From contig JAYKYS010000017.1 in the NCBI GenBank assembly GCA_036924285.1, forward strand, positions 5,313,501 through 5,377,500: DNA of 64,000 nucleotides, read 5' to 3'. The notes beneath the pieces were generated by a model that made no database searches, had not been told where the DNA came from, and saw only the letters and a list, made by a program, of their open reading frames with translations. The position numbers and the translations under genes are program-made. The stretch is from Asterella californica. Lineage: Eukaryota > Streptophyta > Marchantiopsida > Marchantiales > Aytoniaceae. Shown here in pieces: positions 31,786 through 43,953 of the stretch (the first letter of the stretch is position 1; each line of letters starts with the position of its first letter).

Positions 31786-33388
31786 GCGTCAGCTCGCAGG
31801 TGACGGTTGGGAATCTGACTCCGGGGTTGCAGGGTCCAGAGAGGAGGAGACTGCGCGAATTGAGATTTTGGCTGGCATTGTACATTTCCGCGCTTTGGAG
31901 ACTGCGGGCTGAGTGCATAGGGAGCGTAGGTATGAGTGTTTTGCTGGGGAATGTGAAATTGCGTGATTGGGTGGGAATATGCCACTTTTTCTGGGTCTTA
32001 TACGCATTCTTGGACGAGGATTGTGGCAAAGGGGGCAATGTGTCTCTATCCCGCGTGACTACATGTAAGGATGTTGTATGCTCGGTTACAAACACTGAAT
32101 TTCCCAGTAGATATAGATCATTCGATAAGGGACATGAGCATAGACTGCGGGAATATTTATCCTCAAGGTAACACATGCCATTGCCGATTAAACACCAGCC
32201 TCTTTTAGAGTCAAATTGCCTTGCAGAAAACAGATTTTTGTGTAGTGCAGGCACATGCAATACATCACGGATCAGTACCTTTTCTCCATTCAGCAACTTG
32301 ATCTCGACAGTCCCAGTGCCTTCGATGTACACGGTAGTGTTGTCTCCCAACAGGATTTTGTCGTTTTGACGGCGCTCTTCTGAGTATGGAGTGTATGTGA
32401 TGAATTGGCGTCGATCGTGGGCCATGTGGTGTGTTGCTCCGGTGTCCACATACCACATGCTGTCCACCTGCGATACTGCACTCAGTCCAGTAGATTTCAT
32501 TGTCATGAAAACTCTACGTGCGTTGTTGTTGTGCGGTTTGGGACGATTTCTTTGATTTCGTCCTCGGCCTTGCTGTCTGTGACCGCTGTGCTGCTGTTGA
32601 TTGCTGCTGCTTGTGCGATTGGGACACTCATTAAAGAGATGTCCGGTTGAGCCGCAGCCGAAGCATTTGGCGCTACCGATTTGGAGTCGACGGCGGGGTT
32701 GACTCCAACCGTCTTGGTTGCTGCTGCGTCCTCGTCCTTGCTGTCGGCGTCCAGCGAACAAGGCAGTAGAAGGTTCAACTGACATCTTTCTAGACATGAT
32801 CTCCTCCTCAATTAAGAAGGAGATCAGATCTTGTAGAGACAAGTTCGGGTTTGTGCGCATTGCGTGCAAGAAGGTTTGGTAGTTAGGTGGCATGCTGCCC
32901 ATCAGCGTGAGGATCTGTTCTTGTGCGTCTACTATAACGCCGGCAGATGCGAGTTGCTGCACGAGGGTCTTAAAGTTGTTAATGTGAGTCATGACTGAAT
33001 CGTTCGACTTCATTCTGAGAAGTCTGAACTTTTCTCTGAGGTGCATGCGGGTGACATGATCTTGACCAGCAAAATTTGCGGTCAGAGTCGTCCATGCGTC
33101 GTTTGCTGTTGTGTAAGCTAGTATGTGACCAGCAACTGAGTTTGCACAACACTCTTTGATTGCAGTTAAGGCGTTCTTGTTCTTCTTGTCTCATTCTGCA
33201 ATGCTGCCCGGTCCGGTAGCTGGTGTCGCTGTTCCGCCGGGGCTTGTTGCTCCAGGTCGTGGGATTGTACCATCCACCACGCCGAGTACTTCTTCCGAAT
33301 CGAGTCGGAGAGTTATCTTATGCTTCCAAAAGGTGAAGAAAGTGCCATCGAATACCGCCCATCCTTTGGTGTTGAATGGTGAAGTCAT
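31601..33388 (-). pseudogene. gag: copia gag and protease
   Basis: Likely start is the ATG at 33388 (MTSPFNTKGWAVFDGTFFTF), just inside the primer site. The capsid part continues through AGVIVDAQEQILTLMGSMPP, then a CCHC knuckle (CFGCGSTGHLFNECPN, near residue 127 of the 33046 frame) and the aspartic protease active site (WYVDTGATHHMAHDRRQF, about residue 195) with LLNGEKVLIRDVLHVPALHK and FSARQF. After NDLYLLGN the sequence becomes atypical and enters the GC-rich repeat, where the frame ends. An in-frame TGA at 33191-33193 lies between the start and the long frame (33046); both sides are in the same frame, so this single stop is the main lesion. A frame change inside the repeat leads to pol. 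Confidence 0.85.
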
Positions 33389-33550
33389 TCTGCGCAGTCT
33401 TGATCGCGAGAACTGAACTGGTCCTTCACGCTGCGCTGGCCTGTGCGGGGAGCGTCCTCCACGCAACGATCAAGGCGTCCCTTGATCGCTCTGGTGTCTA
33501 ATGTCTAAGACTTAGAGTGAACCTATGTTATCTTAATAAATCATCTAACA

Positions 33551-33568
33551 ACACGGGCTCTGATACCA
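33551..33568 (-). other. copia primer binding site, tRNA-iMet
   Basis: Minus-strand TGGTATCAGAGCCCGTGT abuts the 5' LTR directly. It matches the standard plant initiator-tRNA-Met priming site. Confidence 0.92.
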
Positions 33569-33827
33569 TGTAAGAAACTAAGGCAAAGTATTCTAAGACT
33601 CTTAGCTAGAAGGCATACACAACTGATGTGTGAGAGAGGAAGCGAGAGAGAGAAAACTGAGTACTCCAAGCCAAAGGCAAAGTCTGTATAAAGATAATGA
33701 TAAGGGGACCAGGTGGGTCCTCCTAATATACAAGGGAAAGAGGCAAAGGGTCGAGGGGTGTTAGCCCTCTTGTGCCTCTTCATAATAACCTCTTAAGGAC
33801 AGGAACTGTTTACACAGTATTCCGTCA
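33569..33827 (-). repeat. copia 5' LTR
   Basis: 259 bases; same ends as the 3' LTR, followed by ACACA matching the other flank. Confidence 0.95.
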
Positions 33828-34304
33828 ACACATTATTACTTTAGTAGAATGATTTACGGTATCTTGATTCAAAAAAGTTATTTCTAAGATCAATCAACCA
33901 CCTTATTATTTGAAAATGGAACGAAAATGATTCTTTTCATGATGCTCTCGCATGTACACATGTACCATCATGACAAAAATACAAGGTGATGTGGCAAAGT
34001 CAGATTACAGTGTTGGCAGGTCAAAATGATTGCACTACATTGGGCTATTTTAGTGTAATCTTATGGGATTATAATATAGTCATTACATCGCAACACTAAT
34101 TTACAGGATGGAGTGAGATTAATTTAACTCGTACTCGTTAAAAGTTATAGTTATTACTTTTAACTACTGTATTGGTTTATGTAGTGGGGTAGAGATGTTC
34201 TAAACTCTAGATGGACTCATTCTGACATTGGATGGTCCCAGATTATCTAGCCCAAAGGTCGAACTGATTTGAGTCTCAAAATATGCTTAATTTCTAAACT
34301 GGAC

Positions 34305-34328
34305 ATATATATATATATATGTGTGTGT
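34305..34328. repeat. AT/GT microsatellite
   Basis: (AT)8 followed by (GT)4. Confidence 0.9.
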
Positions 34329-36769
34329 TGCATCGATTCTAAACATGAGCACAAGAACTTTGATGACGGAACCGACGACCAAGCGACGGGGTTATGTGAA
34401 GTCTCATCCGACCGATGCTTGGACTGCCGGCCGGATAACCATCAGTCGCCAAAAACACCACGACTTCTGTCAGAAACTTGGTTTCCATCCAGGCTCATGA
34501 CAGGGACTGGGCGCGATGTCAGGAGAGAAGCTCCTCTTTTCTTGCTTGCGAGAGGGAGCGAAGAGGAATAGAGCCTCCTAGCAAGCAGATCTGGTTCTCT
34601 CGTTTTTCAACCTTGTTCTCCTTTCTTCCTCTTCTGTTTTTGTTTTCACATTTTTGCTAGGATAACGCATAGCAATGATGCGTCGATTCTGAAAAACATG
34701 AAAGGAAGGGATGAATTCCTTGTTGTGGAGTTTAATTTGTCATATTATTAGCAGATTAGAAGAAGGAGGGAGGGGGATAGGAGTAGTGAAAAAGGAGTAG
34801 TGAAACCGAAAAGGAAAGAGGGAAGAGTTTAGATATAGATAAATCACTAAGATGAAGGAATAGCGCTGCGAAAGGGGGAGAGTAAAATAACAGTAAGATT
34901 GATATCAAGACTTAGACATAAGTAAGAAGTTAGCAAAAATGCTAGCTCAATTAACGGATTCGCGAATTGTTTTATCATGGAAGTTAAAAAGTTCAGATGA
35001 AAGGTATCCAGAAGCTTCGTGTTTAAAACGGATAGTCTTATAAACGGTAAAAAACACCCGGTTGTCACGAAGCCCTACGCAGGAGCGTGCAATCGCAGCT
35101 CCATGAGAAAAAGATCTTCAGCAGATGGAAAGATTTATGCAGGGTAAAGAACCCTCGGACGAACAAAAACAGCAGGGATTGAAGATGTGAAGTAGCTACA
35201 TTTCGTGCTTCTTGCAACTTTCTACTGAAATGTAAGTTTGCTCATGCTGCAATCTGGAATACAGAAACAGGGATACAGATGAATACATGCTTCAAAGACA
35301 TTTGGGAGGATGAATCGATTATCCAATGGATTTCTGGTGAATTTATTTGTAAAATATTTTTTGATTTTCTATTATGAAAATGCTTTAGTGTACTGCAGTT
35401 TAAAGTTTTGGTTTTCAGATTTGAGGTTAGGCTTACCGTGAAGCAAGCGAAGTACTCTAGGTTAAATATACTGAAGATTGTTAGCTTAGAACATTAAAAC
35501 TGCTAGCTTACATGCCCCCGAAATAGCTTCATGTATGACAACAAATATGATACAAGTATTCTGGTTTGGGCTTAAGCTAGCAGAATCCGCTAAGCTTACA
35601 AAGTTCTGGAAGTATGGAAATATATGACAAGAGAAATAGTCCTGCTGAGGGTTAGGTGTAAGGTCATGGTGAAGCTAGCAGGATCCGATAGCCTACAAGG
35701 TTCAGGAGAAAACCTCGTGTATGAAAACAAAGCAATAGGAGTGCCTAGTATAGGGTACCAACAAACATGGTAACCTCAGTTGGTAGCTTAGGTAGCAAAA
35801 TCTATTAGCAATCTCAGACGCAATTTTACAAACACGCAATTCTATAAAGCCCAACAATAGTCAAATCGTATATAAACCCGTACCCTAAACAACTCTATTA
35901 TATGAGGTGGAGGAAGCTAACGGATTTTTCTAGCTTGAATGTAATAAACCTAAATCTGTTTGTGCTGATATCAGTAGAGATATCAGCAAATTCACAGTGC
36001 TCAAACTACAAGTATGAATAGTGTATTCATTTCTATTTCTCTCATTACGTTCATGGATAACGATGTTTAACATCTTCCCATGCTTATTTGACGTCACAGT
36101 ACTCATTACTCAAACACAAGTCTTTTCCTCGTGGTTTTAATTTTTGGTACATGCGCGATAATCAATGGAAGGTGCATATTTTCTACGAAAGTTCTTACTT
36201 CCTCTCTTGGTAAATCTGTAATCATGAGCAACGTCATCAATCTTCTCAAGTAGAGATTCACATTTGTGTCATATCATCCAGTGATGACAACGAATACTCC
36301 ATCTGGGTAGGTTGCAAAGTATATTCTTGAAGAACAAAATAGATTCATACATTTGTGAAATAATACACTTCTTGTTGTGTGATATCAAAGCCTTCTACCA
36401 CACACAAAAATGGTGGAAGAGGTAGAGTTCCTCTCGCAATATCATCATGAAAATGAGATTTCTACACAATATACGAGTACTCTGGTTAGAACCATATCAC
36501 CTAATTAATATCTCCCTGAGATGTTTCATGTTGCATCAAATCAAGCTGCAATTACTCTCAATGTTCCGCTTCTAGATACATGCTTGTTTAAGTAGTTTTC
36601 ATAGCATGGTTTGTCTCTTGTATGTGCTTCTGCTTTACAGATTGGTCCATCTTATAGGTGTAAGCTCTTCGTACATATCACATCTTCTTGTTGACTTGTA
36701 TATCACATATGGGAATATTAATTGAATTGTGAAACTATAGGATGTCTAGGAGACCGACTAACATATCAG

Positions 36770-39700
36770 TTACTCAGGAACTGATATAAGGAGAAATCTG
36801 CTGATATCATTATACTTTTTGTGATATCAAGATAAAGATATTGAGTTCGATATCTGTATATGATATAGATATCGATCTCGATATGTACATGACATACACA
36901 AGTTATATCATGGAAATATGTGGAGTTCTTTTTATCCGATATAGATAGAGAATTTTGATATCTTATCAATGTCTGTACTTCTAACCAAAATAAGTGGCAA
37001 TGTAGATTTAGAGATTCAACTATATATAACTTGCAATTTTGCTGTCACAAAAATGCTTATATCCGCTTATCAAAGCAGAGTTCAACAAAGCAGCATGTTT
37101 GGGACCACTCGGTAGTTAAAATTTGTCCAACTTTGTCCAAATTTGGTCAGCCAAATACAAGAGTTTGATATCTACATTGGTCCTGTATTGCTAGTCAGAA
37201 AATGTCTCCAGATAGATATCGAGATCTCGGGGGTCACTCTCTATACTTTTGAGGGAACACCTGGTGTGGAGACCTAATTAAACCCTTATTTTGTTTATTA
37301 AAAAATGTTTTTAAGCCTTATTTTTCCAGAAATCATCAATAAAATAAGACTTGTTTTTATATAAAAATTTATTTATAAATTAAAAATATTTTTTTAGAAG
37401 TTTAACATGAATAAATTCATGTTATATCTTGTCCTAGATCATCATTACAATCTAAAAATTGCGTTATGTTTTAAGACGTCGATCGTATAATTCTTTGAAG
37501 AAATTTGTTGAGAACTTCTAGCTCACTTAAAGTCAGATAGATCATGTCTTAGAGCTTGAGTTAAGCTACACATGGATTTTTAAATCAACTCATTCTTAAC
37601 CAAAACACCAAAGAATGAGTTATATCTCACTCTAACTTGTCAAAATTAACAATAGATCTTTCTTGTAACCTAAGGTTTTTTTTAGAAACTAATGTGATAG
37701 ATCTAAGTATAGTTTAAAATCCTGTGTTGAGAAGATGCACTTTGTCACTGCCATGCCAGCAACTTCTATTTCATAGTTTGATCTAAACTATGAACTTCAA
37801 GTTATATAATTAGTCGATATATGTTGAATAGATAAACTATTACACTTAAATTTCATTTTTTGAACCATACTTGACATAAGAGTATTTATAATAACATAAA
37901 AAACATCATAATACTAGAAATTAAAGAGTTTTAAAATGAAGCATAAGATACATGCTTCTTTTTAAAATAAGAGAAGATTTAATATAAAATATCTTATTTT
38001 AGAACCATCTGTTCTTTTTAACATTTTGCAAAAATCTTTGAAAAATACTATATTTTCACTTCAAGTGTTCTAAAAAAATTAATTAGTGAACCCTCCCTCC
38101 GAGATCAAGATACGATAATTATATCCCTTGCAACTTTGCTGTCACAAAAATGCCCTTTCGACTGACCAAAGGAGAGACTTGTATCAAGTTAGCAGCAAGT
38201 TGGATTACACATGTTAGTTCATGTTTGTACTGTAGATATAGAACATCAATAACTATATCCGGTAGACGATTTTTATTAGCACCATATCACTCCAATGGTG
38301 TTCGTTAGTTGTTACGCAGTGGAAAACTCCAGTATTATACAAGTGGATTGCTGATATCAAGAATATTGTATACTGACATCAGAGGTTTTGTTCTTGATAT
38401 CAAGAATCTACTGTTATTTTGGGAACCTGTACCAATGTTCTGTCATGCGTCGTCATTTGGATTGTTAGACAGTAGGTAGAATGTTGCGGCATAGTGTCAT
38501 TACAGGATAGATACACAAAACTGGACATATATTGTGTTTGTAACAAACACTATGAGTCATTCAACATTGATATAGATATCGATAAAGATATCTAATGATA
38601 TGATTTTTATGAGAAGCTAGAAGTTGTACGGAATTACTGTTTATCTACCATAACCATTTGGACATGTGTCTTTCAGGAGATCTGAATAGTAGATGGTGCA
38701 CTATACGTAGGAGCAAGTGAGTTATTCTTCTAGTCTGTCGAGAATGCATGTTTTTTATTTAGAACTCTCGCATTTCAAAGATGATATCTAGTCAAAGTCC
38801 AAGATAATCCAACGTATCTAGTGATGACGAAAGTATCTATGTGCTACGAATCCTCACAAGATTTTCCACCCATATGCATCACCGAAGTATTCTTCAGCTT
38901 GGGAGAACGTGGAAAGAATTTTGTTTTGTGGATCGAAGTACCAAGAACTGTTCTTGCATAACTGCGATAGTTTTGAGAATGAACAACATAGATCAAACAA
39001 TCTTGACGAAGAAGGTGTATCACCTTTCCACAGAGGAGTGAATAAACAAAGTCATAATTCGTGTTCAAGCGATGGAGATCGTCCTCATAGGCTTCACCAC
39101 CGTGGCCATAGAGCTATAATTGTGAAGGTATAACAACATGCAAACTAGTGAGGAAGGATGTGAGAACTCAGATTTTACATTTTCAAAACTCTTTGCAAAA
39201 AGACAACCTGTTCGGATGGTGGAAATCTATATGCAGATGAAGTAGTTGATATATCGTAAAGAAGGAACTGAGCTAGTACCAACTTGAGATGGTTGAGAAG
39301 AGCTATCCGGTATGTTTGAGATGGTTTATAGCATTAGATATCGATATCAAACTTCGATGTGTATTATTCTCTATAATATATCCATTGGAGAGATTCATAT
39401 GGAGATACAAGATGATCGTTGTATCATATGATAAAAGAAAGTTCTTCTCTCATTCATATTTTTCACATATTCCTTGTTATAACCTTGGAGCAAATTCCTA
39501 TGTGCATCATGTGCATGATCTATAGATCATTATCTTTTCAGATTGTACTTAAGACTTCACGAGAGCATGATGTACTGTCACACATACTCCAAGGTAAGCC
39601 TCTAGATATCTATAGATCATGAGGATGCTGCATCCTCATGATCTGTTGAGTCATCGTCACACTCTGTTTCTGACTTGGACACCTCATCAATAAGAGCCAC

Positions 39701-40900
39701 TTGAGGATTAGACTGAATTTGTAGAGATGCATCTCCAACGATCTTTACTACATCTGCATCTTTGGGAGCTAGAACTCTGTGTTCTCTGTGTCATCATTGT
39801 GCTTGGAGACGATTCCATTAGTCGCTTCTGTATTGGCATTTTAGATCTTGATGCATATATTCTTGACATCTACAACAAAACACTCAAAACGTTCAATATT
39901 TGTACACAACTGAAGTTTCATCACATCTAAGTCCAATATTTTTATTGTTCCGAACAAAACATATGATTGCTCATATGTACGAGTACCTTGACTGTTAAAA
40001 TCGAAATGGCTAAAGCTCGAAAACTTTCGTGCTCAAGAACTCTGTAGTAATAGTATAAACATGTGTTGAGCAACGCGGGAAAAAAGACAACAATGCAAGA
40101 CAGAACTGTGCAAACTGAATGAATCGATATCTTGAATTGCAACAATGGTCATGCGATGAAGCAATCTATCTTCTGTCTACAACATACAGAATGCAGAAAA
40201 ATGAATGTGCCAAATACCAATTTAAACAAAGTGCTTTTGATTCTCATACTCCACTACCCTTTTATACTCTCAAGAGGTAAAGTTTGGATTTCCTTTAATG
40301 ACAAAGCGTGGTGAAATTGCAGGTATAGATCGTTATTGACACTCAGTATTTTGTCTTTTCTATTAGATGATAACTCCAATGATAAAGATGCTTCAAAGAT
40401 ATCGAAGTCAGATATCTATATTCTACTCGAATACCACATGAAACTCACTTCATTATTTACGGATAACTCCTAAGTAAGACGACATATCATAAGTAATATA
40501 CAACTAGACATATAATCTCACAGCTCGGTATATTTCTCTTATGATATTAAAGCTTGATATCTATAATGTTATATGAACATGGCTTCATGATCTATACTAC
40601 AGATAACATAAAATACATATCAAAACTCGATATTTTCAATATTTCTGCTGCACATAACTGTCTTTTTACTAAGGAATAGCAAATCAGTGATATCCACCTC
40701 TTTATCTATAACACTAAATGAACATGACTTTGTGATCTGTAGTACAGACAACGTAAAATACATCCGATATCTTCAATACTTCTGCTGCATAACTGTTTAT
40801 GTACTAAAGAATATCAAATCAGTGATATCGAACACCGATATCTACAATACATGTAAATGAGACTACAATACTCGGTTGATATCATGAGCCTAACTACAGT
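36770..40900. repeat. GATATC-rich belt
   Basis: The words GATATC, CGATATC and GATATCGA recur far more than neighbouring AT-rich DNA would suggest, in clusters near 36780-36960, 38340-38600, 39330-39360, 40390-40560 and 40680-40890. There is no fixed period, so this is not a simple satellite. The same clustering is at 2340-2560. Confidence 0.5.
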
Positions 40901-41394
40901 TCTTATTGCAGTCATTGACAATGCGGTTATCTGGTTATCACACTCAACTTATCTTTGTCTCTTATTACGTTCTTCTAGTAGTTTTTAGAGAGGTGGGGTA
41001 GTATAGTGACGCTACCTCCTTGCCTTTTTCTGCGATCCGCAGGTTTGGATAACAATTGCAAATCTATTTCTAATTTTATATAATATATCTGCTAAATTCC
41101 ACAGTGTTTCAGTTCATTTTGTTCAAAATTTTATGCTTTGAGCAAAAGTTTCGTCTTTTTAGGGTTTTCTCATTTTGACCTTTTTTCAAATTGGGATTAT
41201 TTTTGCTATCTCCATATGTACCGTCTATCTTTTATTCAAATGACTCAAGAATAGAGGTTCAGTATGTACCATATTGATTGTAATCTTTAACAGCAACTTC
41301 ATTTAACGCAAAACAACAATTGACAATGGAAAGAATCTTCCAGAATGACTCCAACAGTATGTCCGTCACTATATATGCACATGATGTGGTGAGC

Positions 41395-41690
41395 CATTTC
41401 GACCTTAGTCGTTGTACCTCAAACTCCAACTGCTACATCGAAGACCTCTATCGATACACCTGTAGATGTACGTATAGACAGCAAAGCCACTGAAGTGTTT
41501 AACGCATATGAAGGATGGCAAGGTGTGTCACATGACAAGTTTCTTATCAGCACCTCTTCTTATTCTCAAAGGTTCCTCGAAGTTAACAAAACTCAACCTC
41601 TCAGTTTTTAAGCACAACAACCGAGTGCTTCAACTCCCACATGCTTACAATGGTGACATCGTATTTGAGTTATCGTTTACCGAGACTGAT
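41395..41690 (+). pseudogene. second copy of the transposon-like protein (fragment)
   Basis: Similar to the centre of the decayed gene at 1045-2062: EVFNAYEG-type, then SSKLTKLNLSVFKHNNRVLQ and LPHAYNGDIVFELS align with SSKLTKLNLFMFKHNRVLQ and IPHAYDGDMVFELG. It is cut at about 41690 by the LTR remnant of the plus-strand family 1 element, so it predates or flanks that insertion. Fragment only; inactive. Confidence 0.6.
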
Positions 41691-41696
41691 TTCTGT

Positions 41697-41841
41697 CCGT
41701 GAGAATAAAAGACAACTATAAAGAATCATCTTTGTCACATATTTACTATTTTTGAATGATCTTTACTTGCATCTTTGTGAGTTCGATCTTTAAATTACTA
41801 CTTTCGAGCATCTTTTGGTTTTCATCTTTTGGTGTGTTACA
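41697..41841 (+). repeat. family 1 5' LTR remnant (U5 end)
   Basis: The last 145 bases of the LTR match 14529-14680 reversed, ending GTTACA. The remaining 3 kb of LTR is missing. Confidence 0.75.
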
Positions 41842-41862
41842 TACAGAAGACTGAATAAATTT

Positions 41863-41879
41863 TGACGCCACTGCCGGGA
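41863..41879 (+). other. primer binding site, tRNA-Asp type
   Basis: TGACGCCACTGCCGGGA, a decayed form of the site at 14491-14507, with changes of the C/T and G/A kind. Confidence 0.7.
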
Positions 41880-41931
41880 ATGCGAATGCTGAGATTATCC
41901 AAGATCAGTAAACAGAAGTCCAGAGACATGT

Positions 41932-43953
41932 ATGTCGACGGACAAGCCTGATCCTCCTGGAGACGTGCAATCCGAGAGAGACATGAGGCGTGAAAGACGA
42001 GCAGAATATCGAGAACAGATTTTAGAAAAAGCTCGTCGGTTAAAAGAAGAGCATAAGAAGAGAGAACGAGGTTGGAGAACACCTAACTCAAAGGAATGGA
42101 AGAGGAAGGAACCAAACTTTGATGAATCAAGTTCAACCCTTGACACCAAAGTCACTACCTCCAACTCCTCTCGAATATGCTCAGAGAGAACTTTACTTCG
42201 AGGAAGTTATCACTTGACTAAGTGCTGAGGCTGAACATCCAGAAAGTGAAGTAGGGTGGAAACCTTTTCCTGAAGTCAATATTGTTTTATATCCGCAGTT
42301 ATTTACTCCTGACCCGGAGGTAGGAGGTACTTCTGCAGATCAAGATCCGTTTACTTCATCGAACGAAGAAGCTGCAACTAAGGCAGTAGAAGCTGTTACT
42401 ACCTTAGTGGAACTTTTACAGGCGCAGGAACTTATTCCTCAAGCACTGGTACGGGAACTTCTTCCGTTAACTCTAGTAACTCAGAAAGACAGCGCTGCTC
42501 CTTACTTACAGCCAACCACAGGACCATCCATATTCAAGAAGAGACAAGCTAAAGCAGCAACTGCTGCGAGTATTGTCTCTGCAGTCCTTGTTCAAGCTGC
42601 AATACCAGCGTCGATTCCAGCACCTGCCAAGAGGTAGGTCAACCCATCACAAAACATGGTTACCCGAAGTACGGAGGAGGATCTTCAGATGATGATGAGG
42701 ATGCAGATGCTTACATTAAATTGTTCAAATCTGTATCGATCATCAATAAGGAAGACGCTGAACCAGACCGTATGCGAATCTTTCCACGTCTTCTCAGGAA
42801 GAGAGCGTGCAGCTGGTACAATCGTGCAAACAGAGTATCAGGAGACATCGATACTTGGGACAAGCTGAAGACGAAGTTCTTAGAGCGGTTCCGGAAAATT
42901 GGGTACAATCGCCAAGTGTTGGGAAAGCTGACCAGATTGGTTAGAGGGAAGAAAGAGAGCTTAAACGATTACGTCCAAAGATTTTACAATCTATTGGATA
43001 GAATTATGAGGATGGATACAACCAACCCATACTCTATGGATCAAGCTATGGAATGGCTAGTTACAGGCCTACCTATTGAAATGGAGATTTGATATCATCG
43101 AGGAAAGATGGACGCCATCGAAGAGATTGTTGCTTCAGCAGAAGCGTTTGAGGCATCCACCCTCGGAAGTAAAGGAGGATGGATAAAAAGGAAGAAGAAA
43201 GAGAAGAAAGAAAAGAAGGAGAAGAAGGAAGAGAAGTCGACTTGACGGAAGAAGCACAAGAAGAGTCGAAGAGAACCCTCTTCCTCGGAAGTATCTTCCG
43301 ATGATGAGTCGTCCTCGGCCGAAGTCAAGGAATCGTCATCAGCGAGCTCATCTTCCTCGAGCGAAGAAGAAAGAAGAACCAAACGAAGTTCTTCGTCCAA
43401 AGAAAAGAAAAGTTCGAAGGAGAGGAAAGCCAAAGCCAAAAAGGATGACAATCAACTTACGGAGGAGATGATTAAAGGGTTTGTAGATCTGAAAGTGCAA
43501 ATGATCGAAACTCTTGACATGAGGAAATCACCTTCTTCATCCCGTCCGAGCTTATGGTGTACGACTTGCGGGAAACAAGAGCATGTCAATACAGAATGTA
43601 CTAACGCACGGACATTTCAGGCGCAACAAGTAGAATGGGTGTCCGCGTTCGAGTCGTATTATAGTTCATTCTTTATAGAGACCTCAGATGATGTATATGG
43701 AGTGCAATCGGTACCGCAAGTTACATCACCCCAAACACCCAGACCTTCCCAACCATCGCCGATAACCCCAATCCAACCCATACCAATTCAGAGGTTTGTA
43801 CCAAGAGAGAGGACTCAAAATGTGTCCCAAAAATATTTCATGAGTCCAGCAGGAGCAAATAAACCACTACCTCATGGATCTTGTTTCAATTGTGATAGTA
43901 CAGATCATTGTCACCCAACTGCCCGCATCCGAAGAAACATCTGGGCTATGTAG
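41932..43953 (+). pseudogene. gag: family 1 gag polyprotein, plus-strand copy
   Basis: Starts ATGTCGACGG (MSTDKPDPPGDVQSERD) and keeps the family 1 order: basic helix, Pro/Ser-rich region, VELLQAQELIPQALV, capsid (RACSWYNRANRVSGD, FLERFRKIGYNRQVLG, ESLNDYVQRFYNLLDRI), Lys and Ser/Glu linkers, and CCHC knuckle CTTCGKQEHVNTEC, where the conserved Gly of CX2CX4H is Glu. The second knuckle (CFNCDSTDHC) is truncated by a frame change. Frameshifts at about 42170, 42650 and 43080, and stops such as TGG to TGA (EIW) and CGA to TGA (STR), inactivate it. It preserves sense codons where the 12411-14438 copy has stops, and the reverse. Confidence 0.8.

Larger units (their letters stand above)
27503..33832 (-). 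mobile_element. Ty1/copia retrotransposon, young, full length
   Basis: Complete by structure: target duplications ACACA at 27503-27507 and 33828-33832, 259-base LTRs at both ends, a tRNA-iMet primer site, a polypurine tract, gag and pol. The LTRs differ at three positions by eye, all C versus T on the plus strand, so insertion was recent. Two lesions affect coding: a TGA near the gag start and a palindromic change at the pol end. A GC-rich tandem repeat sits between the protease region and the integrase. Confidence 0.95.
33833..41390. other. gene-empty AT-rich region
   Basis: About 7.5 kb with no supported gene. Frames are short and none has a known motif. Notable content: an (AT)8(GT)4 microsatellite at 34305-34328; two imperfect direct copies of a GCTAGCAGRATCCG-centred unit near 35572-35610 and 35671-35705; a GATATC-rich belt (36770-40900); and a TATATATGCAC-type box near 41370 also present upstream of the related gene (about 2205, minus strand). 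Confidence 0.45.

Noticed and set aside
34269..34660. Plus frames 34269-34571 and 34478-34660
   Set aside because: No motif, no homologous copy in the window, overlapping frames of similar quality.
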